The position numbers were made by a program, and so were the translations under genes. The notes under the pieces were generated by a model, which was not told the DNA's origin, ran no database searches, and saw only the letters and a list, made by a program, of their open reading frames with translations. From Haloplanus vescus (GTDB lineage Archaea > Halobacteriota > Halobacteria > Halobacteriales > Haloferacaceae), in the NCBI RefSeq assembly GCF_900107665.1, contig NZ_FNQT01000006.1, positions 33,676-97,675 of the forward strand: 64,000 nucleotides of DNA, given 5' to 3'. Shown one piece after another: positions 9,884 to 18,005 of this stretch (its first letter is position 1; the number at the start of each line of letters is the position of its first letter).

Positions 9884-10154
9884 TAGTGTCTCAGTTGGCT
9901 CCGCTGGTGCCCGCGCTGCTCTTCGAACTCGTGTACTCTATGCACGTATCTGCACTATTCAACGAAAATCCTGCGTGGTTATCCTCTATCACGACGATTG
10001 TACTGGAGTTTGTCCGGATATATATTCCTTATCCTAGCATATGTCCGAATACGCTAGAGGCGTGTGTGGGTATAATAGGCAATAATACACATCATAGGTC
10101 GCGGCGGTAGGTCGCGTCACAAACGCTTTGTCACTCTACGGCCCTGCGTTCCCC
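9884..10154 (+). other. A+T-rich intergenic region upstream of the peptide transporter
   Basis: This 271-base stretch separates the divergent dppA (minus) and the small gene at 10155 (plus). It is visibly richer in A+T than the flanking genes and holds a TATATATT tract near 10018-10025. That tract could be a promoter for dppA with a leader of about 130 bases. I see no convincing gene; short open frames here lack conserved features. Confidence 0.5.
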
Positions 10155-10478
10155 ATGGGAGACACTGACGGACCCATCATGTCTGGCGATGCCGACGGCC
10201 ACCCGAACGGCGGTACCTGTCCGGCGTGCAAGCGAGAGTACGAACGCGCACTCGCGTTCACGGACGCGACGGGCGTGCTCCGCGGCGAGATTTCCGGGGA
10301 TTTCTGTCTCACACCGGAGTATCTCTTCGTCCACTCCGCGCTCACGATTTCGGCGCCCGACGACGACTTCCCGACCCGAACGATCGGCGCAATGGGGAAT
10401 CGAAAAGAGGTGCCGGTCGACCCGACGGCGGTATCGGACGTGTGGGCCTCCGACGGCGACCCGCCCGATTCGGCGTGA
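10155..10478 (+). CDS. Hypothetical small protein with CPAC motif
   Basis: This 107-residue acidic protein has one CPAC motif near residue 24 (GTCPACKREYERAL) and a further Cys at DFCLTPEYLF. It may bind zinc as a dimer, but only half of a zinc knuckle is present. ATG 10155 is preferred; ATG 10179 (MSGDADGHPNGG) is possible, and the upstream in-frame ATG at 10128 is not favoured because it would place the promoter inside the gene. It is convergent with the two small genes at 10482-10822. Function unknown. Confidence 0.6.
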   Translation: MGDTDGPIMSGDADGHPNGGTCPACKREYERALAFTDATGVLRGEISGDFCLTPEYLFVHSALTISAPDDDFPTRTIGAMGNRKEVPVDPTAVSDVWASDGDPPDSA

Positions 10479-10481
10479 CGC

Positions 10482-10673
10482 TCACCGAACTTCTTCGAGC
10501 GACACCGCAGTCGACTGGTCGACCGTGACCCACTCCGTCGCGAGACGCTCCGTCTCCGGCGTGAAAACGGTCAGTTCCGAGGGGTTCGACGGGTCGTCGT
10601 AGAGACACTCCAGTTCGAACTCCGGCTCGGTCCCGAGCGCCGTCACCACTGGCATCGCGTCTTCTGCACTCAT
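10482..10673 (-). CDS. Hypothetical small acidic protein, DUF7511-like (63 aa)
   Basis: This protein starts MSAEDAMPVVTALGTEPEF and contains the block LYDDPSNPSELTVF followed by a TEWVTVD segment. It matches my recollection of a haloarchaeal family of roughly 60-residue proteins (DUF7511) with no known role. It has no cysteine pair and no transmembrane segment. Its ATG overlaps the stop of the zinc-finger gene upstream as ATGA, so the two are co-translated. The overlap decides the start; the longer frame reaching 10832 is a shadow. Confidence 0.7.
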   Translation of the reverse strand: MSAEDAMPVVTALGTEPEFELECLYDDPSNPSELTVFTPETERLATEWVTVDQSTAVSLEEVR

Positions 10674-10822
10674 CCGTTCGTGCGGGCACAGCGACTGCAC
10701 AGTCGCCGCCCGCCCCGCGTCTCGTCGACGGGGACGCTCATCCCACACCCCACGCACTGTACCCGCGTGCGAGCGTACTCCGTGTGCGAGGCGACCCGCG
10801 TTCCGTTCTCGTGTTCGACCAT
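10670..10822 (-). CDS. Small zinc-finger protein (50 aa)
   Basis: This 50-residue protein has two CxxC knuckles, CVGC and CSRC, separated by 16 residues (GMSVPVDETRGGRRL), a compact treble-clef or zinc-ribbon arrangement. It is the first gene of a two-gene unit with the DUF7511-like gene. A TATA-like element 22-31 bases upstream of the ATG supports this start and suggests a leaderless transcript. Such proteins in haloarchaea have been linked to growth and biofilm phenotypes in some cases, but this one is uncharacterised to my knowledge. Confidence 0.72.
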   Translation of the reverse strand: MVEHENGTRVASHTEYARTRVQCVGCGMSVPVDETRGGRRLCSRCARTNG

Positions 10823-10843
10823 ACACGACCATATGACCAAGGG

Positions 10844-10853
10844 AATAAATATT
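10844..10853 (-). promoter_or_regulatory. TATA box for the zinc-finger/DUF7511 pair
   Basis: On the minus strand the sequence reads AATATTTATT, about 22-31 bases before the ATG at 10822. This matches the position of an archaeal TATA box for a leaderless mRNA. Confidence 0.6.
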
Positions 10854-11051
10854 TTCCGGACGATTGGGCTTTCAATTCTCTTATTCTGTCTGTATATGGT
10901 TACAAAGGGCATCAAAATATTATATTTTTATTCCAAATTCTGTTTCGTTGGATGTTCGTTCGTGAGACGACTCACGTTGACGCCGTGGACGGACGTACGT
11001 TCGATTCCGTCCCGGCCGACCGCTTTTGTCGCTCCGTCCCGACGACTGCGT

Positions 11052-11363
11052 ATGGCACAGCTCGACCCCGATACGCTCCTCCCGAACGACCGGATGCGCC
11101 AACAGGCACTCGACGGCGACGTGACACAGATTCACCGCGGGCAGCGATACGCCGACGAGGGCGACACCTTCGCGCTCGACGACACGACGTTCGAAGTCGT
11201 CGACGTGACCGAGCGAACTCTCGGCGACATGACCGACGCCGACGCCCGCGCCGAGGGGGCGCGTGACCTCGACCACTACAAGCAGATTCTGGAACGCGCT
11301 CACGACAACTTCGAGTGGGACGACGACTCCGACATCGTCCGGCATCGCTTCGAGAAGCGCTAA
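11052..11363 (+). CDS. ASCH domain protein
   Basis: This 103-residue protein begins MAQLDPDTLLPNDRM and contains the ASCH signature IHRGQRYADEGDTF with the following strand TFEVVDVTERTLGDMTDADA. ASCH domains adopt a PUA-like beta barrel and are thought to bind RNA or modified nucleotides. Length and sequence fit a conserved haloarchaeal single-domain form. ATG 11052 was chosen; the frame opens far upstream (10680), but that part is A+T-rich intergenic DNA. The region 10854-11051 contains only promoter-like A+T-rich DNA. Confidence 0.82.
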   Translation: MAQLDPDTLLPNDRMRQQALDGDVTQIHRGQRYADEGDTFALDDTTFEVVDVTERTLGDMTDADARAEGARDLDHYKQILERAHDNFEWDDDSDIVRHRFEKR

Positions 11364-11435
11364 TCCGCTCGTCGAAAGCCCACCCAAATCTCCTCGGGCG
11401 CGGGGTATAGAGGGCCGAGTCCCCAAGGGTCGTCG

Positions 11436-12440
11436 ATGCCTTCCGAGATGGACGCCTACACGATTGCAGAGTTCGGCGACCCCGACGTGTTCGAGCAGAC
11501 CACCGTCGAGGTTCCCGACCCCGCGCCCGACGAGATTCGAGTCGAAGTCGTCGCCTCCAGCGTCAACCCCGTCGACTACAAGATTCGGCAGGGGTATATC
11601 CCCGAGTTCACGCCCGAGTTCCCGGCAACGTTACACTGCGACGTTTCCGGCGTCGTCGACGCCGTCGGTGAGGACGTAGAGGCGTTCGACGTCGGCGACG
11701 AGGTGTACGGCATGCCCGGCGGCGCGGGCCGACAGGGGTCGCTCGCCGACTACGTGGTCGGCCACGCGGGCACGTTCGCCCACGCCCCCGACTCGATTCC
11801 GCTCGAAGACAGCGCCGCCCTCCCCGTCGTCGCCCTGACCGCGTGGGAGATGCTCGCCGACAAGACCAGCGTCGACATCGACGACGACGTGTTGGTCTAC
11901 GGCGCGACCGGCGGCGTCGGCCACATCGGCGTCCAACTCGCCGACTGGTTCGGCGCGAACGTCGTCGCGACTGGCTCCACCGACGCGAAACGCTCACTCG
12001 CCGCGGACCTCGGCGCCGACGCCACGGTCGACTACACGCAGACCGATGTCGCGACGTACGTCGACGAGTACACCGGCGGCGACGGGTTCGACGTGGTCTT
12101 CGACCCCATCGGCGACGACCACATCAACACGTCGTTCGAGGCGGTCCAGCCATACGGCGCCGTCGTCACCACCGAATCGAGCGAGGCAGAGGACGTCGAC
12201 CTCGCACCGATGCACGCCACCTCCCTCGAACTCGGCGTCGTCCTCGTCATCTACCCGGTGCTGGCCGGTGAGCGACAGGAGCGCATCGGCGAGGAACTGG
12301 ACACCATCGCGACCCTCGTCGACAAGGGCACGGTCGCCCCGCACATCGACGACCGCTACACCTTCGACGAGGTTGCCGACGCCCATCGACGCGCCGAGGA
12401 AGGCGACTTCGTGGGCAAGCTGTTGCTCGTCAACGAGTGA
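11436..12440 (+). CDS. Zinc-independent medium-chain dehydrogenase/reductase (quinone oxidoreductase-like)
   Basis: This 334-residue NADPH-dependent MDR protein has an N-terminal GroES-like domain (residues 15-125, with SSVNPVDYKIRQG). The Rossmann segment VLVYGATGGVGHIGVQLA is near residue 150. The structural and catalytic zinc ligands of alcohol dehydrogenases are missing, which places it with the quinone reductase/zeta-crystallin branch. The physiological substrate cannot be read from the sequence. ATG 11436 and ATG 11448 are both possible. It is the last typical high-G+C gene before the islet at 12.6 kb. Confidence 0.88.
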   Translation: MPSEMDAYTIAEFGDPDVFEQTTVEVPDPAPDEIRVEVVASSVNPVDYKIRQGYIPEFTPEFPATLHCDVSGVVDAVGEDVEAFDVGDEVYGMPGGAGRQGSLADYVVGHAGTFAHAPDSIPLEDSAALPVVALTAWEMLADKTSVDIDDDVLVYGATGGVGHIGVQLADWFGANVVATGSTDAKRSLAADLGADATVDYTQTDVATYVDEYTGGDGFDVVFDPIGDDHINTSFEAVQPYGAVVTTESSEAEDVDLAPMHATSLELGVVLVIYPVLAGERQERIGEELDTIATLVDKGTVAPHIDDRYTFDEVADAHRRAEEGDFVGKLLLVNE

Positions 12441-12561
12441 GCGACGGCGTCGCGGCACCTCCCGGAGTCACGGGATAACTCTCTCGTCTCTCATACGGAG
12501 GATTGATATTCGCTGGCCACGTCTCTGAGTATGGCTTCCGCTTAGGATACGGAGGCACATG

Positions 12562-12587
12562 CGGACCCGACACCTTATCGGGGTCCG
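12562..12587. repeat. Imperfect inverted repeat (hairpin) at islet edge
   Basis: CGGACCCGA and TCGGGGTCCG form a stem of nine pairs with one bulged G around a 7-base loop. It lies 120 bases after the MDR gene and just before the change to A+T-rich DNA. It may be a transcription termination or processing structure, or a relic of an insertion. No T-run follows closely. Confidence 0.4.
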
Positions 12588-12680
12588 TTTCCTGCACGCT
12601 CTGGAGCCGTGGCGCTCGTGAGAAGTTGTGGTGACTATCAGGAGGTATTTTTGGGTGAGGTCAGTGGCTGGGGAACGGGT

Positions 12681-12881
12681 ATGGCCGATGAGATCTTGGA
12701 AGCACTTCTGCAGGGTTCGACGCTCTTTCCATCAATCATCGGAGAGAACATCGACCATTCGAGAAGAGGTGTGAACTGCCGACTGAACACTCTTCAAGCA
12801 TCAGGCTTCGTAGATAAAGTTGATCGAGGAAAGTATAAAAATTCTAAGAAAAGGAATGCATTCATTGAAGAGACAGATTGA
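12681..12881 (+). CDS. Small winged-helix DNA-binding protein
   Basis: This 66-residue protein is a single winged helix: the helix-turn-helix region reads IGENIDHSRRGVNCRLNTL, followed by GFVDKVDRGKYKNSKKR as the wing. The layout resembles haloarchaeal phage- and plasmid-type regulators (phiH1-repressor-like). A TATA-like TATTTTTG lies about 27-35 bases upstream of ATG 12681, which favours this start over the frame beginning at 12609. It is the first gene of the A+T-rich islet and may regulate the two genes downstream. The next 190 bases hold only degenerate coding-like sequence. Confidence 0.65.
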   Translation: MADEILEALLQGSTLFPSIIGENIDHSRRGVNCRLNTLQASGFVDKVDRGKYKNSKKRNAFIEETD

Positions 12882-13072
12882 ATTCTGATTCTGGAGTTGC
12901 AAATGGGCTCTTTGAAATCCTATCTACGATTTTGATTAGGGATCTGAGTCGGCAGAAGGTAGCGGAGATAATGGATGGTGGTCGTCTAATATTGGACCAT
13001 CGCTCTCAGAAGAGAATAAGGACAACAAATTAATGCTGTGGGCCTTTGGATTTAGCCCAACTGATTGAACCG

Positions 13073-13684
13073 ATGACGATAACTGCTAGAGACCGTCGGG
13101 AAGTATCCGAAGCTGTATCTCCCTTTAGCGTACAGAATGCCCTCTATGATGACACTCCCAATGTCATCAAAAACATGTTGCGAGAATTGGCGGAGAGACC
13201 TGTCGTTCCCGATGGTGTCGAATTGAGTGAACGAGTGATTAGGGACATCTGTGATCAGAAAGAACTGGGAAGCACGAGGCTCCGGATTGATAATCGGCTG
13301 AGTGCTGAGTTGAGTCAACATTCCTTTGAAGCGGAATATACGACAGGATTGGATATTGACGATCTAAAGCAGAAAGTGGAGAAACCGCAGTATTCCTATC
13401 CTGCAGTAGAATTATCTCTGGAGATCTATGAGCCAACTGGATATGAGATTCAATTAGATTCCAATGGACGAGCCCGATCTCTTAGCGTATTGGTCATGTG
13501 TATAAATCATGATTCCGTGCTGATGTACGACCCACTAAAATATGCAGACACGGATATATCTGGGAGCTTGGAAGCGACTGAAGTAGACAAAAAAGAATTC
13601 GTAAAGGGTTGGAAAGGAAGACTTGAAACCACGAGCGCCCTCTGGGTGGAAGAGACAGACCAACAGAGATTATCTCAATATTAA
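13073..13684 (+). CDS. Unrecognised islet protein (203 aa), possible papain-like/C39-like fold
   Basis: I do not recognise this protein. It has about 203 residues, is soluble and less acidic than neighbouring core proteins. Near the C-terminus the segment VLVMCINHDSVLMYDPL, then FVKGWKG and ALWVEE, resembles the His/Asp half of C39-like peptidases (His, then a DP pair, then the closing strand). No N-terminal catalytic Cys is present, so an active peptidase is unlikely. ATG 13073 is preferred over TTG 13046. The next gene begins two bases after its stop, so the two are almost certainly co-expressed and may work together. Confidence 0.6.
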   Translation: MTITARDRREVSEAVSPFSVQNALYDDTPNVIKNMLRELAERPVVPDGVELSERVIRDICDQKELGSTRLRIDNRLSAELSQHSFEAEYTTGLDIDDLKQKVEKPQYSYPAVELSLEIYEPTGYEIQLDSNGRARSLSVLVMCINHDSVLMYDPLKYADTDISGSLEATEVDKKEFVKGWKGRLETTSALWVEETDQQRLSQY

Positions 13685-13686
13685 CG

Positions 13687-14649
13687 ATGAGTAAATCTAC
13701 GGAATTTCCGGAGACGGTGTCAATATACGCTGACAATCCCAATACCCGGAAGAAAAAATTTGAGCGTGTGATTCAAGACGCCTATGGAAGCGGAACGTAT
13801 CTATCTGACTACTACGAAGCTGAAAATGGAATCGTCTCTCTAGAACTGGGGAATTCCTTCCCGAAAGATGTCACCGATTGTAGACCAGGAGAGCAGAGAG
13901 TCATCAAATATATCGCCGTTGATGATATTGCGGAAATAAACGCTGAACGGCAGGGAGACGAGTATATTCTGGAATTGTTACCACGAGAGGAAGTGAATCG
14001 TGGTCTAATTGATGGAAAGAAGCGGCTACGAGACGATTTAGACCAAGCGATGGCTAAGGCGAGCTACAAACAGATCGCGTCTATTCCTGCTGTTGAGAAC
14101 CAACTCAACCCGATCAAACAGATTCTCCGGTGGACTCGAATATACCAGCCTCCTTTTGAAGAAGTGAGGAAAGCTCAGGGGAAGGATGATGAGAAGACAC
14201 TGAGATATGTCAACACTCTTGAAGAACTGGGGTTTATAGAACTACGAGATGACGGTCATCTGTACGCGCAAAGGCCACTTGATAAATATGATTTGGAAGA
14301 AATTGAAGGAGAGAATTTCACTAAGGAGATCTTAGGGGAGGTTATTGAACAGGGGTTCAAGCAATTGTCTCGCGATTTAGGTCTTGGTATCCTCCGAAAT
14401 CTACCAAAGTTTGCCAATGGATATTATCTTGATGCAGTTGAAAAGGAAGATCCCGGTCTTCACCTTGACCTAGATACAATCCACGAAAATATCATAGACT
14501 GGTACGGACCATCGGAACGCAGGCATGAGTATGTTGTTCGAGATAAGCTAGATAGGCTAACCTCTTTGGGTATCCTGGAAAAGGAGGGTGAATATTACAC
14601 GTCGAATACTAACACGTATAATCGAATGGAGTCTTATTCCCCAATCTAG
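13687..14649 (+). CDS. Unrecognised islet protein with two winged-helix-like segments (320 aa)
   Basis: I do not recognise this family. Residues 1-105 form an alpha/beta region. Around residues 130-200 a helix-turn-helix and wing can be seen (TLRYVNTLEELGFIELRDDG), and residues 270-315 hold a second similar unit (RDKLDRLTSLGILEKEGEYY). The tandem winged helices suggest DNA or RNA binding or protein docking. It is translationally close-coupled to the 203-residue protein upstream and runs convergently into the membrane-protein gene, overlapping it by four bases. Codon use is A+T-richer than in core genes, which is consistent with acquisition by transfer. Confidence 0.6.
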   Translation: MSKSTEFPETVSIYADNPNTRKKKFERVIQDAYGSGTYLSDYYEAENGIVSLELGNSFPKDVTDCRPGEQRVIKYIAVDDIAEINAERQGDEYILELLPREEVNRGLIDGKKRLRDDLDQAMAKASYKQIASIPAVENQLNPIKQILRWTRIYQPPFEEVRKAQGKDDEKTLRYVNTLEELGFIELRDDGHLYAQRPLDKYDLEEIEGENFTKEILGEVIEQGFKQLSRDLGLGILRNLPKFANGYYLDAVEKEDPGLHLDLDTIHENIIDWYGPSERRHEYVVRDKLDRLTSLGILEKEGEYYTSNTNTYNRMESYSPI

Positions 14650-16202
14650 CTTGCGCTCTCTCTGAGTGCTTCGATAAATTCACGCATTTCGGCATCAGTA
14701 TGAGAGAAGACCGTGAATTCGCGTGTTTTTATCTCGCCTGAAGAAATTTCCCCAGCGATATTTTGTATTTCATCCCCGAGTTTTTCCGTATCCTGACACG
14801 AACTTTGAAGATCTGATGCAAGCTTAGCCGCATCTTTTCCGAGTTCGAGTGCAATCTCAGATACACCTATTGTTAATCGTTGGAAAATAATCTGATCATA
14901 TTCTACCGTCTTGGAAGCAATCTCTGTCAAATTCCTATATATATCATTTAAGAGATTCTGTTTAATTCCGGAAGAATCATCTTGAGTTTCCAGCTGGTGT
15001 ATGACATCTATGAGCGATTGATTGGTTTGATGAAATACCTCGCGAGCGAGAATTCGGCTATCGCTTGAACTTATCAACTCACTCGATACAGATTCATAGA
15101 CGATCTCAAAGCCGAGAGAAATCGATGTGGAAATGACTTCTCTTTGACTACTCTGCAAACCTCCGTCGATATTGAGCAATATTTGTGGAATGTTTACAAG
15201 TTCAGATTCAACTTTCGTTAGCACACCAATTGAATTTGTATCCATTGCTTTCCGAGCTAATTGCTTGTATTCATCGAGTAGGTCAGTCTCAAAATGTTCT
15301 TCCGTAAGAATGTGGCGGAGGATATCGGTCAAAATAGATGTTTGCGTTTCAGCGATCTCCTTCTGACCAGATTCAGCGAAAGCTTCGATTAATCGCCGCT
15401 GAATACGGAATGTATGGAGCATCCTATCTAGTGGTCCATCTATTCCACATGTGGTGCAGGTTTCCCATCTGGCCAGTATAATATCAAAATTCAGATCTGA
15501 CGGCTGAATCGGGTCACGATTAAATAGAGTCTCTTCTTGAGCGTTTAGGAGCTCGTTTATGGATTTGTACATATAGAAGATAGATAGCTGTACTGTATAT
15601 TCGTCATCGCGCTCGTCAGACGCAGAGAGAATGCGTTCAATCGTCAGAAGAGAAGTTCGCTCCGGTTTCAGTTTAGTCGATTTGTTTTTTGAACCTGATT
15701 CTTTCAAGATATTGTCTTCGGTTATCTTATTTGAGGTCCTTTTTAGCAAGGTTTCTGGAGAGGTAAGGGAAACTAACAATTGGCGAGCTAGAACCAATGA
15801 AAATAGAGATATAGATGCGAGACCGGCTGCTATTCCGACAGTATAATTCCAAGAATCCGGGAGATATTGAAAAAAGATATCCGGGACCGTATATCCCAAT
15901 CCATGAGCCTGAATAACATAGATATCGAATAGAATAGATACGCTATAGAATGTTAATAATCCTAGAAAAGTGTTAGATTTACTCAGATTCTCTAGTGTCA
16001 AGGGACTAAATTCTGTGGCATTCACTTGTGATGCCAAAATAAAAATCGAGAATACGATACCGACAAACGCGCCTTGTACCGTAGCTAGGGCGACGAATGT
16101 ATTTGCAGTATAAGTCGTTCCCTGGGTGAATTTCGAGAATGAAATCCCGGTTATCAGTCCAATAGATAGGATCGCCAGGACGATCCATTTGTTTCTGGAC
16201 AC
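14646..16202 (-). CDS. Unrecognised membrane protein with four N-terminal helices and a long cytoplasmic helical domain
   Basis: This 518-residue protein has hydrophobic helices near residues 6-25, 36-60, 80-100 and 120-142. About 370 residues of mostly helical, polar sequence follow. A conserved-looking CTTCG pair lies near residue 245, and the C-terminus is coiled-coil-like. No enzymatic motif is visible. GTG 16202 is the start; a TATA-like ACTATATCA lies about 30 bases upstream. The layout (short membrane anchor plus long helical cytosolic part) fits a sensor or membrane scaffold, but that is inference. It belongs to the A+T-rich islet. Confidence 0.6.
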   Translation of the reverse strand: MSRNKWIVLAILSIGLITGISFSKFTQGTTYTANTFVALATVQGAFVGIVFSIFILASQVNATEFSPLTLENLSKSNTFLGLLTFYSVSILFDIYVIQAHGLGYTVPDIFFQYLPDSWNYTVGIAAGLASISLFSLVLARQLLVSLTSPETLLKRTSNKITEDNILKESGSKNKSTKLKPERTSLLTIERILSASDERDDEYTVQLSIFYMYKSINELLNAQEETLFNRDPIQPSDLNFDIILARWETCTTCGIDGPLDRMLHTFRIQRRLIEAFAESGQKEIAETQTSILTDILRHILTEEHFETDLLDEYKQLARKAMDTNSIGVLTKVESELVNIPQILLNIDGGLQSSQREVISTSISLGFEIVYESVSSELISSSDSRILAREVFHQTNQSLIDVIHQLETQDDSSGIKQNLLNDIYRNLTEIASKTVEYDQIIFQRLTIGVSEIALELGKDAAKLASDLQSSCQDTEKLGDEIQNIAGEISSGEIKTREFTVFSHTDAEMREFIEALRESAS

Positions 16203-16388
16203 AGTTGACCAAGAAAAGACACGTTCTTGATATAGTTCTAGTGTGTTGGTCTATAACTTGAGAGGGCCCCGGTGTCTATCATACTCTTTCAGCGAGAATC
16301 GTAGAACGTGGTTTTGGCTGATCAGAGAAGATATCTAGTCCATAGTGTACCCAACGCTCTGGATGTTAGCGCTCGGTACGTAAGTGAA
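16203..16388. other. Intergenic between islet and tRNA-Pro
   Basis: These 186 bases hold the probable promoter of the membrane-protein gene (minus strand) and the 3' flank of tRNA-Pro. I see no gene and no obvious repeated copy of the tRNA 3' end. Confidence 0.4.
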
Positions 16389-16459
16389 TGGGACCGCCGT
16401 GATTCGAACACGGGTCCAACGCACCCCATGCGCAGAGGATACCACTACCCCACGGTCCC
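16389..16459 (-). tRNA. tRNA-Pro(GGG)
   Basis: The minus strand gives a 71-base cloverleaf. The acceptor stem GGGACCG pairs with CGGTCCC, with A73 and no encoded CCA. The D-loop is AGTGGTA, the T-stem is CCGTG/CACGG, and the T-loop is TTCGAAT. The anticodon loop ATGGGGT places U33 before GGG with G37, as expected for proline. The anticodon stem has one weak end pair. The gene's 3' end faces the A+T-rich islet at 12.6-16.2 kb, the orientation expected for a tRNA used as an integration site. Confidence 0.88.
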
Positions 16460-16515
16460 ACGATTCGACGGAGGGCAGTCTGCGGGTTAAGCGTGTCGTT
16501 TCATCCTCACTCGCA

Positions 16516-17385
16516 TCAGACGAGCACCCGTTCGAGTTCGACCACGACGCCCTCGGACGCCGTCGGGTCGCCGACGAGACGCCCGAGACAGACGGCGGCG
16601 TCGTCGGGGGTGTAGCAGGCGACGAGCGCACCCTCTTCGGCGTCGTCGGCGTCGATGACGCCCGGCGCGTACACCTGTGCGCCGGTGGCGACCTGTTCGG
16701 CGGCGCTCGGTGCGATGATGACGCTCGGTAGGCCGGTCAGCACGCGTTCGGCGGGGGCGACGACCTCGCGAATCGGTTCTTCGTCGCCCTCCTCGGCGAA
16801 GGCGAGGGCGTCGGCGAGGTCGTGGAGCGTCACGAGGTCGCGGTCGTCGAAGGGGTCGGTCGCGGTCCGGCGCAGGGCACCCATGTGCGCGCCGGTCCCG
16901 AGGGCGAGGCCGAGGTCGTGACACAGTTTGCGGACGTACGTCCCGCTTGCACACTCGATTCGGAGGAGGACCTGCCGGTCGCGGACTTCGAGGGCGGTCA
17001 GGTCGTGGATGCGGCGCGTGCGGAGTCGGCGCGCGACGGCGCTCTTGCGCGGGGGTTTCTGGTAGATATCGCCCTCGAACTCGGCGAGGACGTCTTCGAG
17101 GTCCGCGGGAGCGTTGCCGTGGAGTTCGAGGACGGCGGTGTACTCCTTGCGCCCCTCCAGAAAGACGGGCGCGAGGCGCGTGGCGTCGCCGAGCATGACG
17201 GGGAGACACCCCGTCACCTTCGGGTCGAGCGTCCCGGCGTGGGCCGCGCGGTCGACGCCGACGAGGTCACGCACCCACCCGGCGACCTGGTGTGCGGAGG
17301 GGCCGGGCGGTTTGTCGAGGTTGAGGACGCCGAACGAGAGGCGGTCGTCGAGCGACCGTTCGCCCGGTGGGTCGCGGAGCGTCAC
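16516..17385 (-). CDS. cbf5: tRNA/rRNA pseudouridine synthase Cbf5 (archaeal TruB)
   Basis: This 289-residue enzyme is the catalytic subunit of the archaeal H/ACA RNP and also modifies tRNA U55. The catalytic motif [15 protein letters not shown] is near residue 47 and contains the active Asp. [18 protein letters not shown] lies near 145, and a C-terminal PUA domain follows (residues 205-289). GTG 17385 overlaps the cmk stop as GTGA, which fixes the start; the 250 codons further upstream in this frame are shadow. It is the last gene of the adk-DUF106-cmk-cbf5 cluster, which is conserved in haloarchaea. Confidence 0.95.
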   Translation of the reverse strand: MTLRDPPGERSLDDRLSFGVLNLDKPPGPSAHQVAGWVRDLVGVDRAAHAGTLDPKVTGCLPVMLGDATRLAPVFLEGRKEYTAVLELHGNAPADLEDVLAEFEGDIYQKPPRKSAVARRLRTRRIHDLTALEVRDRQVLLRIECASGTYVRKLCHDLGLALGTGAHMGALRRTATDPFDDRDLVTLHDLADALAFAEEGDEEPIREVVAPAERVLTGLPSVIIAPSAAEQVATGAQVYAPGVIDADDAEEGALVACYTPDDAAVCLGRLVGDPTASEGVVVELERVLV

Positions 17386-17966
17386 GACTCGAATCCGTCG
17401 AGTTCGACGCCCTCGATGGCGTGGCGGCCCTCGTCGTCCGCGGTGTCGTAGCGTTCGACAGCGGTGGTGAGGATGGCGAGGACGTCCGGCGCCGTCCACC
17501 GCGCCGTGTTCACCACGAGGTCGTAAATCGAGAGGTCGTCGATAGGGATGTCGTAGTACTCGTCGTAGCGTTTCCGCTCGCTTCGCTCGCGTCGGAGCGT
17601 CTCCTCGCGGGCCTGCTCGACCGATTTCCCTTCTCGGTCGGCGATGCGGGCCGCGCGAACGTCGATGGGGGCGTCGAGCCAGAGCCGGAAGTCGGCGTCG
17701 GGAGCGAGCCACCCCGCGAGACGCGATTCGAGAACCACGTCGTCTCGGTCGCGGGCGATTTCGTAGAGCCGTCGGTCTAGGTCGTTGTCGATGTGTTCGT
17801 CTTCCTCGGCGAGTTCGTTGAATTCGACCGGCGAGTAGCCACGTTCGGCCGCGAGGTCGCGGAAGATGTCGCCACCGCTGATATGTTCCAGATCGAGCGC
17901 CTCCGCGAGGCCGGCGGCCGTCGTGCTCTTCCCACTGCCCGCCGGACCGGACACGGTGAGTAACAT
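17382..17966 (-). CDS. cmk: Cytidylate kinase
   Basis: This 194-residue archaeal-type (d)CMP kinase transfers phosphate from ATP to CMP. The P-loop GPAGSGKST is at residues 7-15, and the substrate region includes [12 protein letters not shown]. The lid segment ([17 protein letters not shown]) and an Arg-rich helix follow. The length fits the archaeal subfamily. Its stop overlaps the cbf5 start by four bases, and a 39-base gap separates it from the DUF106 gene upstream. Confidence 0.95.
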   Translation of the reverse strand: MLLTVSGPAGSGKSTTAAGLAEALDLEHISGGDIFRDLAAERGYSPVEFNELAEEDEHIDNDLDRRLYEIARDRDDVVLESRLAGWLAPDADFRLWLDAPIDVRAARIADREGKSVEQAREETLRRERSERKRYDEYYDIPIDDLSIYDLVVNTARWTAPDVLAILTTAVERYDTADDEGRHAIEGVELDGFES

Positions 17967-18005
17967 ATCGCCACTCAGGATGGCCGGCTAAAAGAGCGTG
18001 TTCAC

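Noticed and set aside
9853..10110. Plus-strand frame in the dpp upstream region
   Set aside because: It begins inside the dppA signal peptide region and has no conserved features; the region is better read as promoter DNA.
12882..13072. Coding-like remnant after the small winged-helix gene
   Set aside because: A short frame ending near 13033 exists, but it has no start, no recognisable domain and could be chance in A+T-rich DNA.
12441..16388. Direct repeats of the tRNA-Pro 3' end marking an integrated element
   Set aside because: I searched both ends by eye and found no second copy of the T-arm/acceptor sequence, so attachment sites are not annotated.
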